Shown piece after piece: positions 42,483 to 51,845 of a stretch of 64,000 nucleotides of DNA (positions are counted from its first letter, which is position 1; the number at the start of each line of letters is the position of its first letter). The translations under genes and the position numbers were made by a program. The stretch lies in the NCBI RefSeq assembly GCF_047250385.1, contig NZ_JBLBVM010000042.1, positions 51,186-115,185 of the forward strand. Direction: 5' to 3'. The DNA comes from Glaciecola sp047250385. Lineage in GTDB: Bacteria; Pseudomonadota; Gammaproteobacteria; Enterobacterales; Alteromonadaceae. A model generated the notes under the pieces. That model was not told the DNA's origin, ran no database searches, and saw only the letters and a program-made list of their open reading frames with translations.

Positions 42483-44789
42483 ATGAAGTTTTTTCAGCAA
42501 TTCAAAATGTCACTGAGGTCTTGGCTGTTGGTAATAATGGCTGTCGTTATCGCCTACCCGCAGGCTTGTCTAGCGCAAATTGATGAGACACCGCAATCTT
42601 TGTTCGATGATGTGCCTAGCTTTTTGAAAGTAGATCAAGCTTTTCAAATGGATTTCGAGCAATCTGAAAATCGCCTCATTGTAAAATGGGAAATTGCCCC
42701 CGAATACTACCTGTATAAAAAGCAGTTCATGATCGAAGCTGATGGCGCTGTTTTAGGCGAGGGCGTATTTCCAAAAGCGATTGAAATTGAAGATGAGTTT
42801 TTCGGGCTTTCCGAAGTCTACACTGAAAGCTTTGAGGTCGTTTACCCAATCCTTAAAGCTGAAAACGACGCCTTAGTGAAGGTCCAATTTCAAGGTTGTG
42901 CAAAAGCAGGTCTATGCTACCCACCAAAACAAAATGAAATTTACTTAAATGCTGTCGCCACTAACGATGGAGGTAGCGATGCATTTTCAAGTACGCCAAA
43001 CAGTAAAGCATCTGCCAGCAAAGATTCTTTAAGCGATTTATTTGAAGAACAACCTACCTTCTTAAAAGTGGAAGAAGCCTTTGGTTTCTCATTCGAGCAA
43101 AAAGAAGGGAAACTGATTGTTGATTGGGACATTGAAGAAGGCTATTACCTTTACAAGAAACAATTTAAAACCGTCGTGAAAAATGGGGAATTAAGCGAGC
43201 CCACTTTCCCCACGCCAACGCAAATTGAAGATGAGTTCTTTGGTGTTTCAGATGTATTTTTAGAGGACATGAGTGTTGAATACAACATTATCAACGCCGC
43301 TCAAGACGCGGTTGTTAAACTCAGATATCAAGGCTGCGCAACCGCCGGGCTTTGTTATCCTCCCACTACAAAGGTTATTTATTTAAATGCAGTAGGCGAT
43401 GCCTCTGGCGACAATGCTAGTGGCAGTAAGCCAGCTAGTAACGACGCTCCGCAGTCGGAACAATTCCAATTAGCTGACCGTTTGCTTTCAAACGAGAGTT
43501 TGTTAATTACACTGGGACTTTTCGTTCTGCTTGGCTTAGGACTCGCCTTCACTCCTTGCGTGTTCCCAATGTACCCTATTCTTTCGAGTATTATTGTTGG
43601 TGCGGGCAAAAATAGCTTAACGACATCCAGAGCCTTTTTCTTATCCTTCGTTTATGTGCAGGGTATGGCAATCACTTACTCCTTATTAGGCCTAGTTGTC
43701 GCTTCAGCAGGCGTTCAATTTCAAGCGGCTCTGCAATCACCAGTGATATTAGTCACCTTTATTGTCTTATTCGTCGCATTAGCAATTGCCATGTTTGGCG
43801 GATACGAAATTCAACTACCATCTAAATGGCAAGAAAAGCTTAATGGCGTTAGCAACAGCCAGAAAGCGGGCAATCCAATTGGTGTCTTTGTCATGGGTGT
43901 GATATCCGGTTTGGTCGCCTCCCCTTGCACCACCGCGCCACTGACCGCAATTTTATTGGTTATCGCACAAAGTGGTGATTTAACGCTGGGCTTCACTGCG
44001 CTGTATGCCTTGAGTATAGGTATGGGTATACCGTTGATACTATTTGGCATGACGGGTGGTAAGTTGCTTCCGAAAGCTGGGCAATGGATGAATGTCGTGA
44101 AAGCGAGCTTTGGATTCATGATGCTGAGTGTCGCCATACTATTTGTAGAACGATTTATTGTTAGTGATTGGACAATCTTGCTTTGGGTTGTCCTTGGCTT
44201 GGCTTTATTTAGCTACTGGTTTGTTGTTAATCAAGATACTAAAACCACCTTCTTTAAAGGCGTTCGCACTCTCTTTATCATGGTAGGGTTAGTATTGTCA
44301 GTTGTGGTTGGCATCAATAGCACTGCAAAACTTGGCTGGCATAACTTGGTGCTTTCATCTGCTTCACCGCATTCTTCTAATGCCGACGCGGGTGAAAAGG
44401 GCTTAAGTGAAGCAGGTCACCCCAAATTCTTAGTAGTAAAAAATCTTGAAGATTTGTATGGCAAAGTTGTAGCCGCAAGTGCAGATGGAAAGTCAGTTAT
44501 GGTCGACCTATACGCAGATTGGTGTGTCGCTTGTAAAGAGTTTGAAACTCGAACCTTCCCTGATCCTGCAGTAATAAACGCGTTGAGCAACACCGTATGG
44601 ATGCAGATTGATTTGACCGACAATACGCCGGAAGGTCTGGAATTCCAGGAGCATTTTGATATTACTGGATTACCTACTATACTTTTCTTTGATAAGAATG
44701 GTTACGAATTACCAAAGTCTCGCGTCACTGGATTTATGAAAGCGGCGCCTTTTGCTCAACATGTGGAGAAGTCTCTAAATCAAGGTTAA
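42483..44789 (+). CDS. dsbD: Thiol:disulfide interchange protein DsbD with duplicated N-terminal domain
   Basis: A 768-residue inner-membrane reductase, about 200 longer than E. coli DsbD (565). It brings electrons from thioredoxin to the periplasm to reduce DsbC, DsbG and cytochrome c partners. After a signal peptide (about 1-31) the periplasmic alpha domain occurs twice in tandem: residues 36-157 with Cys139/Cys145 and 184-304 with Cys285/Cys291, both in QGCAxAGLCYPP. Then eight membrane helices with FTPCVFPMYP and SPCTTAP, and a thioredoxin-like gamma domain with DWCVACK. All catalytic cysteines are present. Single gene with its own start region. Confidence 0.96.
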   Translation: MKFFQQFKMSLRSWLLVIMAVVIAYPQACLAQIDETPQSLFDDVPSFLKVDQAFQMDFEQSENRLIVKWEIAPEYYLYKKQFMIEADGAVLGEGVFPKAIEIEDEFFGLSEVYTESFEVVYPILKAENDALVKVQFQGCAKAGLCYPPKQNEIYLNAVATNDGGSDAFSSTPNSKASASKDSLSDLFEEQPTFLKVEEAFGFSFEQKEGKLIVDWDIEEGYYLYKKQFKTVVKNGELSEPTFPTPTQIEDEFFGVSDVFLEDMSVEYNIINAAQDAVVKLRYQGCATAGLCYPPTTKVIYLNAVGDASGDNASGSKPASNDAPQSEQFQLADRLLSNESLLITLGLFVLLGLGLAFTPCVFPMYPILSSIIVGAGKNSLTTSRAFFLSFVYVQGMAITYSLLGLVVASAGVQFQAALQSPVILVTFIVLFVALAIAMFGGYEIQLPSKWQEKLNGVSNSQKAGNPIGVFVMGVISGLVASPCTTAPLTAILLVIAQSGDLTLGFTALYALSIGMGIPLILFGMTGGKLLPKAGQWMNVVKASFGFMMLSVAILFVERFIVSDWTILLWVVLGLALFSYWFVVNQDTKTTFFKGVRTLFIMVGLVLSVVVGINSTAKLGWHNLVLSSASPHSSNADAGEKGLSEAGHPKFLVVKNLEDLYGKVVAASADGKSVMVDLYADWCVACKEFETRTFPDPAVINALSNTVWMQIDLTDNTPEGLEFQEHFDITGLPTILFFDKNGYELPKSRVTGFMKAAPFAQHVEKSLNQG

Positions 44790-44838
44790 ATGTTTTTGAT
44801 TTCAGTACGATAACCTACATAGCAGCGAACAAAACTTT

Positions 44839-44876
44839 CATCTAAGCCACAGCCCATATAGGTCGCGGCTTAGATG
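44839..44876 (+). terminator. Hairpin after dsbD
   Basis: CATCTAAGCC (44839-44848) and GGCTTAGATG (44867-44876) form a perfect 10-bp stem about 50 bases after dsbD. There is no T run behind it, so termination would be weak or factor-assisted. Confidence 0.45.
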
Positions 44877-44965
44877 TCAAATAAATGGCGTTATTCGCCC
44901 TGAATTTGTCGTTGATCCCTCGCTAGTTTAGGTTTATTTTGTATAAAATTATTAATTGGAACGCC

Positions 44966-45301
44966 ATGCACAGCTTGTTAATGAAAGCCATCGCGGCGAT
45001 TGCAGTTGTTGTCGCAATCAGTTTTATCCTTGTCATATTTAACTTCGCTATCATTGCGCTAGTGTTGAATACTGCTGGGTTCTTTGCCTGCATTTTCTAT
45101 CTAAATACCCATTCAAGCGTCGACAAAGGCACGAATGACACAAATGTCATCGAGCAAGCCTCCCACATTGATTTACAGCAACACATCAAAGCTGTGAAAA
45201 ACGAATTCGTTACCGCGTTTAATATGAAGAAGCGAAAGTTAATTATTCACAACCCCGTATCGGTAAGCATTATCGCTGCCCGAAAAATAGAACTGTTTTA
45301 A
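44966..45301 (+). CDS. Small membrane protein before the STAS gene
   Basis: A 111-residue protein with two membrane helices in its first 55 residues (MKAIAAIAVVVAISFILVIF and FAIIALVLNTAGFFACIFYL) and a soluble tail of helix and basic stretch (FNMKKRKLIIHN). I do not recognise the family. The ATG at 44966 has GGAA at good distance; an upstream TTG at 44939 would add nine residues. It ends 12 bases before the STAS gene and is in one operon with the partner-switching genes, so it may be their membrane input or tether; this is inference. Confidence 0.7.
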   Translation: MHSLLMKAIAAIAVVVAISFILVIFNFAIIALVLNTAGFFACIFYLNTHSSVDKGTNDTNVIEQASHIDLQQHIKAVKNEFVTAFNMKKRKLIIHNPVSVSIIAARKIELF

Positions 45302-45313
45302 GAAGAGGCAAAT

Positions 45314-45595
45314 ATGAGCGAAAAAGCAATTCAGATCCCAGAGCGTTTTGACTTTGGTTATCACAAGGAATTTACAGACCAGTATCAAGCACTTCTATCA
45401 GATCCTGGCGTCACAGAAATTGCCTTGGATTTTAGTCATGTTGGCTATTTAGATAGCTCAGCACTGGGGATGATGGTTCTGTTTCAAAAGAAAGCCAAAG
45501 GGAAAAACATATCTGTGCGCATAAAAGATGCCAAAGATAGTGCTAAAGAAATTTTAGAAATTGCGAATTTCGACCGTCTATTCGAAATTTCATAA
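45314..45595 (+). CDS. STAS-domain anti-sigma-factor antagonist
   Basis: A 93-residue single STAS domain, like SpoIIAA, RsbV and HsbA/CrsA. The phosphorylation site is in YLDSSALGMMVLFQ; the Ser in DSSALG is the likely target. In partner switching the unphosphorylated form binds the kinase/anti-sigma partner and frees its client. The partner is probably the next gene, which holds both a phosphatase and a kinase domain, 12 bases downstream. Confidence 0.92.
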   Translation: MSEKAIQIPERFDFGYHKEFTDQYQALLSDPGVTEIALDFSHVGYLDSSALGMMVLFQKKAKGKNISVRIKDAKDSAKEILEIANFDRLFEIS

Positions 45596-45607
45596 GTAGA
45601 CTATCAA

Positions 45608-47269
45608 ATGCGCGTTTTAATCATCGAGGATGATTCTCTATTCGCTGAAATCCTAGAAACATTTCTTGGTGAAAAAGAGTGTCAAACGATCATTTCAAAA
45701 GATTTACTGAGCGCGAAGTCTGAGTTACTACTTTCACCATTTGACTTTGTTTTACTCGACAATCACCTTCCTGACGGGGATGGCATTAATTTTTTGCACT
45801 TTATCAAAGAGCTCCCCTACAAAGTGCCGGTGATGATGGTAACTGCGGAAGATGATCAAAGTGTGATGTCCAATGCTTTTGATAAGGGCGCAGATGACTT
45901 TTTGATCAAGCCATTCAGTGTCAATTTACTCTGGCAAAAAATTCAACGAAATCGTGAGCTGTATGACAAAGAAGATGAGATTATTCGAAAAACAATACGC
46001 CTCGAAAAACTTATCAATCAGCAGGAACAAGAAGAGAAGCTCGCTCGCTATGTTTATGAGCATGTAGCCTCTTTAGAAGAAACTGAAACGGAATGTGTTG
46101 ATACGTATATTCAATCATCGAGTTCCTTCAACGGCGACGTATTTATTTGTGACACAGCACCAAATGGCAATCGCTTCATGATCTTAGCCGATGCAACCGG
46201 TCATGGCTTAGCTGCAGCTATCAGTGTTCTACCCTTGGTTGCCACTATTCGGGCGATGATACGAAAAGGGCTAACACTTGCGCACATCGTTCACGAGGCA
46301 AACAAAAAGTTAAACAAAGAACTACCTGATGACAAATTTGTTGCGCTAATAGGCGTTGAAGTCAATTTCAACAAACAAAGATTGCAACTCTTCAATGGCG
46401 GCATGCCCGATGTCATCTCCCTAAGAACGGATAAGTCATTAGAACTTCATTCCTCTACCTCCATGGCCTTAGGTATTTTAGACCCGGAAGATTTTGACCC
46501 AGCTATCGTTACCCTAGAGACCGGACCTATCCGTAACTTGTTTTTTTATAGCGATGGCCTAATTGAACAACCAAACCCCTCAGGCGAGGTGTTTGGGATG
46601 TCCCGTCTGCTAGCATTATTTAAACGCTATGATTATCAAGATAGCTTGGTTGCCGAAATAATTCGTGAATTTACGGAATTTAATGATTCGGGTGAATTGC
46701 TTGATGACCTCTCAATGTGCGACCTTCAGGTTGAAGCTTTGATGGAGAAACACCTGAACGAGAAGAAGAAAGTTGTGAGGATTAACGAAGGTAAAATTAC
46801 CGCTACCTTGGAAATAGAAGGGCCACTAATTGCTAGTACCGATATCGTCGGATGCTTAGATAGCATAATGCGCAGCGCCGACATGGTAGGTGACTTGAGA
46901 CAACGAGCATTTACCGTTTTCTCAGAATTGATCAGCAATGGCTTAGATCATGGCATTCTCGACTTAGATTCGAAACTAAAGACTGAGGTTGACGGTTTTG
47001 CCGAATATTTTCAGCTGAAAGAAGAGCGATTAGAAAATATCGGTAAGGAAGAGAAGCTGAGTATGAAGTTTGCATACTCACCAGAAACATCAGAAATAGA
47101 TTTTGAAATAGTCGATTCAGGTAAGGGCTTCGATTTAAATAAAGCAAAAGATACCGATGATAATGCCTTATCAGGTCGTGGTAGGGATTTAATAAATAAA
47201 CTCTGCAAATCAGTAGATATTGTCGCACCGGGCAATAAAACCATAGTAAACATGAAGAGAGACTCTTAA
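45608..47269 (+). CDS. Response regulator with PP2C phosphatase and HATPase kinase domains (HsbR/CrsR-like)
   Basis: A 553-residue switch protein: REC domain (1-120; Asp51 in LLDNHLPDGDG), linker helix, SpoIIE/PP2C phosphatase domain (about 170-385; GDVFICD, LADATGHG and the later YSDGLIE, DDLSM) and a GHKL kinase domain (about 400-550; ELISNGLDHG, GRGRDLINKL). The architecture equals HsbR of Pseudomonas and CrsR of Shewanella, where the protein both phosphorylates and dephosphorylates a STAS partner and controls sigma-S or flagellar anti-sigma activity. Here the STAS partner is the previous gene. It faces a REC-REC-GGDEF gene, so the output may join c-di-GMP signalling. Confidence 0.93.
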   Translation: MRVLIIEDDSLFAEILETFLGEKECQTIISKDLLSAKSELLLSPFDFVLLDNHLPDGDGINFLHFIKELPYKVPVMMVTAEDDQSVMSNAFDKGADDFLIKPFSVNLLWQKIQRNRELYDKEDEIIRKTIRLEKLINQQEQEEKLARYVYEHVASLEETETECVDTYIQSSSSFNGDVFICDTAPNGNRFMILADATGHGLAAAISVLPLVATIRAMIRKGLTLAHIVHEANKKLNKELPDDKFVALIGVEVNFNKQRLQLFNGGMPDVISLRTDKSLELHSSTSMALGILDPEDFDPAIVTLETGPIRNLFFYSDGLIEQPNPSGEVFGMSRLLALFKRYDYQDSLVAEIIREFTEFNDSGELLDDLSMCDLQVEALMEKHLNEKKKVVRINEGKITATLEIEGPLIASTDIVGCLDSIMRSADMVGDLRQRAFTVFSELISNGLDHGILDLDSKLKTEVDGFAEYFQLKEERLENIGKEEKLSMKFAYSPETSEIDFEIVDSGKGFDLNKAKDTDDNALSGRGRDLINKLCKSVDIVAPGNKTIVNMKRDS

Positions 47270-47380
47270 CGAAGGAGCAAACATCTTATTGTAGTGGACA
47301 ATAGTAATGGACAATTCACCGCTTGCGCAGCAAACAATGAGTTTAGTAAACTTTGACGAATTCCCTACAAAGCATTACTT

Positions 47381-48961
47381 CTATTCACCATGCTGAAAAA
47401 GCGTAACCCTATTGCGTCCCGCGTCTTTTGAGGCATATAGCGCTTGGTCGGCTTGACTAACAGTTTGAGGCAAACTCGAATTATTCGCCAAATCAGCCAA
47501 ACCCACACTAAATGTGCAGCGGAAAGATTTATCTTTAAATACGAAATCGTTGCTAGCAAACGCATCTTTTATGGAGTTTAGCTTTTGCAGCGACTCTACT
47601 GGGCTAGCGCCAACAAGTACTATCATAAACTCTTCACCGCCATATCGACCGATGAAATCAGTACTGCGAAGTGAGCGCGATAGCAACTGCCCTAGACCAC
47701 TAAGCACTTTGTCACCAGCAGCATGTCCGTATGTATCGTTTACTTTCTTGAAATGAACTAGGTCTAACATTGCAATAGAGACATTAGTTTTTTGGCGTTT
47801 ACTAAGGCGATAGCTATTCATGGCCGCTTCCATGATTTGACCATGGTTCAAAACACCGGTTAAGCTATCTTTGGATACAAACTCCCTAATTCCCATAGAA
47901 CGTTGTAAACGTGTTAATAGGAGTTGGATAACCAAAGCTGGCGGTGTACTTTTTGGAATGACGTCCTCTGCACCACCTTGCAAAGCAAGAAGCTTAATAT
48001 CCAATTGTTCATCGGCGGTTAAAAAGACTATTGGTGTAAAATCAAATTGCTTCTGCTGGCGAATCATTTTTGCCGCTTCCAGACCGTTTACATCAGGCAT
48101 ATTCATATCAAGCAAGAATAAGTCTGGGTGCAGGTCGTCAATGCTATTGAACATTTCTTCCACTGAATTCATGAAGAAAACTTCACAATCTGCACCTTCT
48201 AGCAAGGTTTGGTAAAACTCACCCATCGATTTCTGATCATCAATATAAACAATGCGATAGTCGCGAGATTTTCGAATATTCAACACACGATTAATTTTTT
48301 CAATAATGCTCAAAATGGAAGTTGGCTTCACTATGAAGTCGGCAACACCTGCTCGCACAGCTGCTAAACGCATTTCAAAATTAAACAAACCAGAATACGA
48401 AATTACTTTAGTGCCACTATCCGATAAGGTCTTGGCAAACTCGAACACCTCAGAGGTCGAAATTTTTGGCATCATAGTATCGAGCAAGACTAAGTCGAAT
48501 CTTTGCTTGGACAAACCTTCTTTTAGTTGCTCTATACTTTCAAAATACTCAACACTAAAATCAAAGTCAGATATTAATGCTGAAACGGCCTCACCCGACG
48601 CTTTGTCGTGATCAACAACGCCTATGGAAACCTTGCGCGATTGTCTATCTCTTTGTTTGCTAACTTCTGGTATTGAATCGACCTTGTAATGTTCAGAATT
48701 TTCTACCAGAAGGGGATTAGGTGATGACTGAGCACTTGAAATAAGTTGGTTCATCAACTTGTCAATGCTTGGACTGACTGAATGAAAATTATCACCATCT
48801 GATAAGATATCGGAGCAAGCCTTATTGATGTCTGACAAAATTGTGTGCAATTGATGTAAGGATAGAGAAGATACAGATTTTGCAAAAACATCAATGTTGT
48901 TTTTAAAAGGCGTTAATAAATCTAAGCTTTTTTCCTTCCTCGCTGCGCCCCATTGTTGCAC
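47381..48961 (-). CDS. REC-REC-GGDEF diguanylate cyclase (start probably 18 codons upstream)
   Basis: At least 526 residues: a helical N-terminal part (about 1-105), two receiver domains (about 112-230, LVLLDTMMP; about 240-355, LFLLDMNMP), and a GGDEF domain (about 370-525) with YGGEEFMIV and an I-site RSTD exactly five residues before it. Both receiver aspartates are present. It is a response regulator that makes c-di-GMP when phosphorylated. The listed GTG has no ribosome site; the open frame continues upstream to an ATT at 49013-49015 with a perfect AGGAGAG in front, which would add 18 residues (…TLPSGIDAKFKSKL…). It converges on the partner-switching operon, recalling the HsbR-HsbA-HsbD grouping of Pseudomonas. 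Confidence 0.92.
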   Translation of the reverse strand: MQQWGAARKEKSLDLLTPFKNNIDVFAKSVSSLSLHQLHTILSDINKACSDILSDGDNFHSVSPSIDKLMNQLISSAQSSPNPLLVENSEHYKVDSIPEVSKQRDRQSRKVSIGVVDHDKASGEAVSALISDFDFSVEYFESIEQLKEGLSKQRFDLVLLDTMMPKISTSEVFEFAKTLSDSGTKVISYSGLFNFEMRLAAVRAGVADFIVKPTSILSIIEKINRVLNIRKSRDYRIVYIDDQKSMGEFYQTLLEGADCEVFFMNSVEEMFNSIDDLHPDLFLLDMNMPDVNGLEAAKMIRQQKQFDFTPIVFLTADEQLDIKLLALQGGAEDVIPKSTPPALVIQLLLTRLQRSMGIREFVSKDSLTGVLNHGQIMEAAMNSYRLSKRQKTNVSIAMLDLVHFKKVNDTYGHAAGDKVLSGLGQLLSRSLRSTDFIGRYGGEEFMIVLVGASPVESLQKLNSIKDAFASNDFVFKDKSFRCTFSVGLADLANNSSLPQTVSQADQALYASKDAGRNRVTLFQHGE

Positions 48962-49012
48962 TAAAACTTTTAATTTAGATTTGAATTTCGCATCTATTCC
49001 GCTGGGTAAAGT

Positions 49013-49027
49013 AATGGTGACTCTCCT
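49013..49027 (-). promoter_or_regulatory. Strong ribosome site before an ATT codon (probable AUU start)
   Basis: AGGAGAG at 49027-49021 lies five bases before ATT (49015-49013), in frame with the REC-REC-GGDEF gene. No ATG, GTG or TTG exists in that frame between the ribosome site and the GTG at 48961. The spacing is ideal for initiation, which makes AUU the likely start codon. Confidence 0.65.
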
Positions 49028-49403
49028 AAAAGCTCTGCTTTATCGCCAAAAAACGCAATAATCAAATTTTTTACTATAATGCATCGAGTAGGCAACGATT
49101 AAAGTAATACGCGCCACATAATAAGTACTTATGAGAAATATAATAGCGCCAGTGTGAAAAACATGCAAAAACTGTCTTCAACACTCGGCGTTGAATTTCT
49201 CAATTGATGGGTCAGCTCTCGCTAACTTCGCTGATTAGACCAGTAATTTGCTGAATCTTTGTAGCGATCTGTGTATATTTCAGCTATTAACGAATTAAAT
49301 TACGATTTGTATTACAAATTGACAGCTAATTGGCACTTATTGAACAAAAATGTCAGAATATGGTCAATATAACGACTCGTTCACCGAAAATATAAGCATT
49401 TTA
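49028..49403. other. Divergent gap between the cyclase gene and aroQ
   Basis: About 375 bases without a gene. It must hold divergent promoters. TTGACA at about 49318-49323 lies upstream of aroQ, but no good -10 box follows at the right distance. The 49350 ATG in frame with aroQ would add 18 untypical residues and was not chosen. Confidence 0.45.
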
Positions 49404-49865
49404 ATGAATATTTTAGTTTTAAACGGACCAAACCTAAATCTTTTAGGTAAGCGTGAGCCAGAAATTTATGGCTCAAGAACGCTCCAGGCTATAATGGCTG
49501 AACTCACTGACTATGCAAATAGCCAGGATGCAATGCTGTTTCACTTTCAATCAAATGCGGAACACGAGTTAATTGAGCGTATACAGTCACTGCTAGTTAA
49601 TGGCTCCGACAACAACGCGCCAATTGACGGCATTATTATCAATCCTGCTGCATTCACTCATACTAGCGTGGCATTAAGAGATGCCTTACTTGCAGTCAAT
49701 GTGCCCTTTATCGAAGTTCATCTTTCGAATGTTCATAAGCGTGAAAGCTTTCGTCATCATTCGTACTTTTCTGATATCGCGCAAGGCGTGATTGTAGGAT
49801 TAGGAGAGCAAGGTTACCGCTTTGCCGTAGACGCCTTAATTACAAAATTTCAACAAACGAATTAA
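49404..49865 (+). CDS. aroQ: 3-dehydroquinate dehydratase, type II
   Basis: A 153-residue enzyme of the shikimate pathway that removes water from 3-dehydroquinate; the type II form is a dodecamer. Motifs: NGPNLNLLGKREPEIYG with the catalytic Tyr, INPAAFTHTSVALRDAL with Asn and His, and EVHLSNVHKRESFRHHSY. The start was set at MNILVLNGP, the family's usual beginning. It opens the aroQ-accB-accC group, common in gammaproteobacteria. Confidence 0.96.
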   Translation: MNILVLNGPNLNLLGKREPEIYGSRTLQAIMAELTDYANSQDAMLFHFQSNAEHELIERIQSLLVNGSDNNAPIDGIIINPAAFTHTSVALRDALLAVNVPFIEVHLSNVHKRESFRHHSYFSDIAQGVIVGLGEQGYRFAVDALITKFQQTN

Positions 49866-49931
49866 ATAGCTTAGGTAAACCTTACCTAAGTAAATAACGC
49901 AACTATCAATTATAAAAAAAAGAGACAGAGT

Positions 49932-50390
49932 ATGGACATTAGAAAAATAAAGAAACTTATCGAACTAGTCGAAGAATCAGGTATAGCTGAATTAGAGATC
50001 ACTGAAGGTGAAGAGTCTGTAAGAATTCACCGTGGCGGTTCATCCTCTTCAGTTCAATATGCCCCACAGATGATGCAAGCACCAATGATGCATGCCGCAC
50101 CGGCTTCAGCGCCTGCAGCAGCCGCACCTGTTGAAGCAGCCGCGCCGGTTCAGACTGGCCATATCGTTAAATCACCAATGGTAGGTACTTTTTATCGCTC
50201 ATCTTCACCAGAGTCGAAAGCATTTGTTGAAATTGGCCAAAGCGTTAACGTAGGTGACACTCTATGTATCGTTGAAGCGATGAAAATGATGAACCAAATC
50301 GAAGCCGATAAGGCCGGTGTGGTTAAAGAGATTCTCGTAGATAACCAAGAACCCGTTGAATTTGATCAACCGATGTTCGTTATCGAATAA
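49932..50390 (+). CDS. accB: Biotin carboxyl carrier protein of acetyl-CoA carboxylase
   Basis: A 152-residue carrier subunit. An N-terminal helix domain is joined by an Ala/Pro/Met-rich linker (about 50-80) to the biotinyl domain with EAMKMMNQIE, where the Lys between the two Met residues is biotinylated. It carries CO2 between AccC and the AccAD transferase for fatty acid synthesis. accC follows after ten bases. Confidence 0.98.
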   Translation: MDIRKIKKLIELVEESGIAELEITEGEESVRIHRGGSSSSVQYAPQMMQAPMMHAAPASAPAAAAPVEAAAPVQTGHIVKSPMVGTFYRSSSPESKAFVEIGQSVNVGDTLCIVEAMKMMNQIEADKAGVVKEILVDNQEPVEFDQPMFVIE

Positions 50391-50400
50391 GGCGGCAACT

Positions 50401-51747
50401 ATGCTTGATAAAGTACTCATAGCCAATAGGGGCGAAATTGCACTGCGTATACTTCGCGCATGTAAAGAGCTCGGCATAAAAACGGTAGCAGTTCATTCCA
50501 CTGCAGACCGTAACTTAAAACACGTTTTACTTGCAGATGAATCAATTTGTATCGGTAAGCCTTCTGCCACTGAAAGTTATTTGAACATTCCGCGTCTTAT
50601 TGCCGCAGCTGAAGTGACAAACTCAGTAGCAATTCACCCCGGATACGGCTTTTTAGCTGAAAGTGCTGAATTTGCTGAAGCGGTCGAAAAAAGTGGTTTT
50701 GTATTTATTGGTCCAAAAGCAGAAACCATTAATCTAATGGGCGACAAAGTGTCAGCTATCGCAGCAATGCGTAAAGCAGGTGTACCATGCGTACCAGGCT
50801 CTGACGGTCCACTAGGTGATGACATCGAGAAGAATAAAACTGTCGCTAAACGCATTGGTTACCCAATGATTGTTAAAGCAGCAGGCGGTGGCGGTGGTCG
50901 CGGAATGCGAGTTGTTCGCAGCGAAGAAGAATTAGAAGAATCCATCAAAATGACCAAGGCTGAGGCTGGCGCGGCATTCAACAATGATGTGGTTTATATG
51001 GAGAAATTCTTAGAAAACCCTCGTCACATTGAAATTCAAGTGCTTGCAGATGGTCAAGGAAATGCGATTCATTTAGGTGAACGAGATTGCTCTATGCAAC
51101 GTCGCCACCAAAAAGTAGTAGAAGAAGCACCTGCACCAGGTATTTCTGCTGAAATGCGTGCGAAAATTGGTGAGCGTTGTCGTCGTGCATGTATCGAAAT
51201 CAACTATCGCGGTGCTGGTACCTTTGAATTCTTGTATGAAAATGGTGAGTTTTACTTCATTGAAATGAATACGCGTATTCAGGTTGAACACCCTGTATCA
51301 GAGATGATTACCGGCGTTGACTTGATCAAAGAGCAATTACGTATCGCAGCAGGCCAACCGCTTTCCATTGAGCAATCACAGGTTAAAGTGCGTGGTCATG
51401 CTATTGAATGTCGAATCAACGCTGAAGATCCAAAAACATTCGTTCCGTGTGCTGGTAAAATTTCGATGTTTCATGCGCCGGGTGGTTTAGGTGTTCGTTG
51501 GGAGTCGCATATTTATACTGGCTACACGGTACCACCTTTCTATGATTCGATGATTGGCAAACTAATTACCTTTGGTGAAAGCCGAGAAGAAGCAATCGTG
51601 AGAATGCGACATGCTTTAAGTGAATTAGTTATTGAGGGAATCAAAACAAATGTACCTCTACAGCAACTCATCATGGCAGACGAAAACTTCTACAATGGTG
51701 GCACTAACATCCACTATTTAGAGAAAAAACTGGGTTTGTCGAAATAG
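50401..51747 (+). CDS. accC: Biotin carboxylase subunit of acetyl-CoA carboxylase
   Basis: A 448-residue ATP-grasp enzyme that carboxylates the biotin of AccB. It shows MLDKVLIANRGEIALRILRA at the start, the glycine loop KAAGGGGGRGMR, and RNCSMQRR/EMNTRIQVEHP-type motifs (here ERDCSMQRRHQKV and MNTRIQVEHPVSE). Length equals the family's 445-450. The start at 50401 was chosen over a frame-open ATG inside accB (50356). Confidence 0.98.
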   Translation: MLDKVLIANRGEIALRILRACKELGIKTVAVHSTADRNLKHVLLADESICIGKPSATESYLNIPRLIAAAEVTNSVAIHPGYGFLAESAEFAEAVEKSGFVFIGPKAETINLMGDKVSAIAAMRKAGVPCVPGSDGPLGDDIEKNKTVAKRIGYPMIVKAAGGGGGRGMRVVRSEEELEESIKMTKAEAGAAFNNDVVYMEKFLENPRHIEIQVLADGQGNAIHLGERDCSMQRRHQKVVEEAPAPGISAEMRAKIGERCRRACIEINYRGAGTFEFLYENGEFYFIEMNTRIQVEHPVSEMITGVDLIKEQLRIAAGQPLSIEQSQVKVRGHAIECRINAEDPKTFVPCAGKISMFHAPGGLGVRWESHIYTGYTVPPFYDSMIGKLITFGESREEAIVRMRHALSELVIEGIKTNVPLQQLIMADENFYNGGTNIHYLEKKLGLSK

Positions 51748-51803
51748 TAAGTCCTCAGGACTTATGCAAATACGCTTGTGTATTTGATTTAAACCAACAT
51801 TAC

Positions 51804-51845
51804 AAAACGCCTAGCTTGTCGAATGATAGCTAGGCGTTTTTATTT
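51804..51845 (+). terminator. Terminator of the aroQ-accBC operon
   Basis: AACGCCTAGC (51806-51815) pairs with GCTAGGCGTT (51829-51838) and is followed by a T-rich tail. It lies 56 bases after accC, a convincing intrinsic terminator. Confidence 0.85.

Noticed and set aside
50041..50160. Repeat-like Ala/Pro/Met codons
   Set aside because: This is the flexible linker of AccB, not a repeat element.
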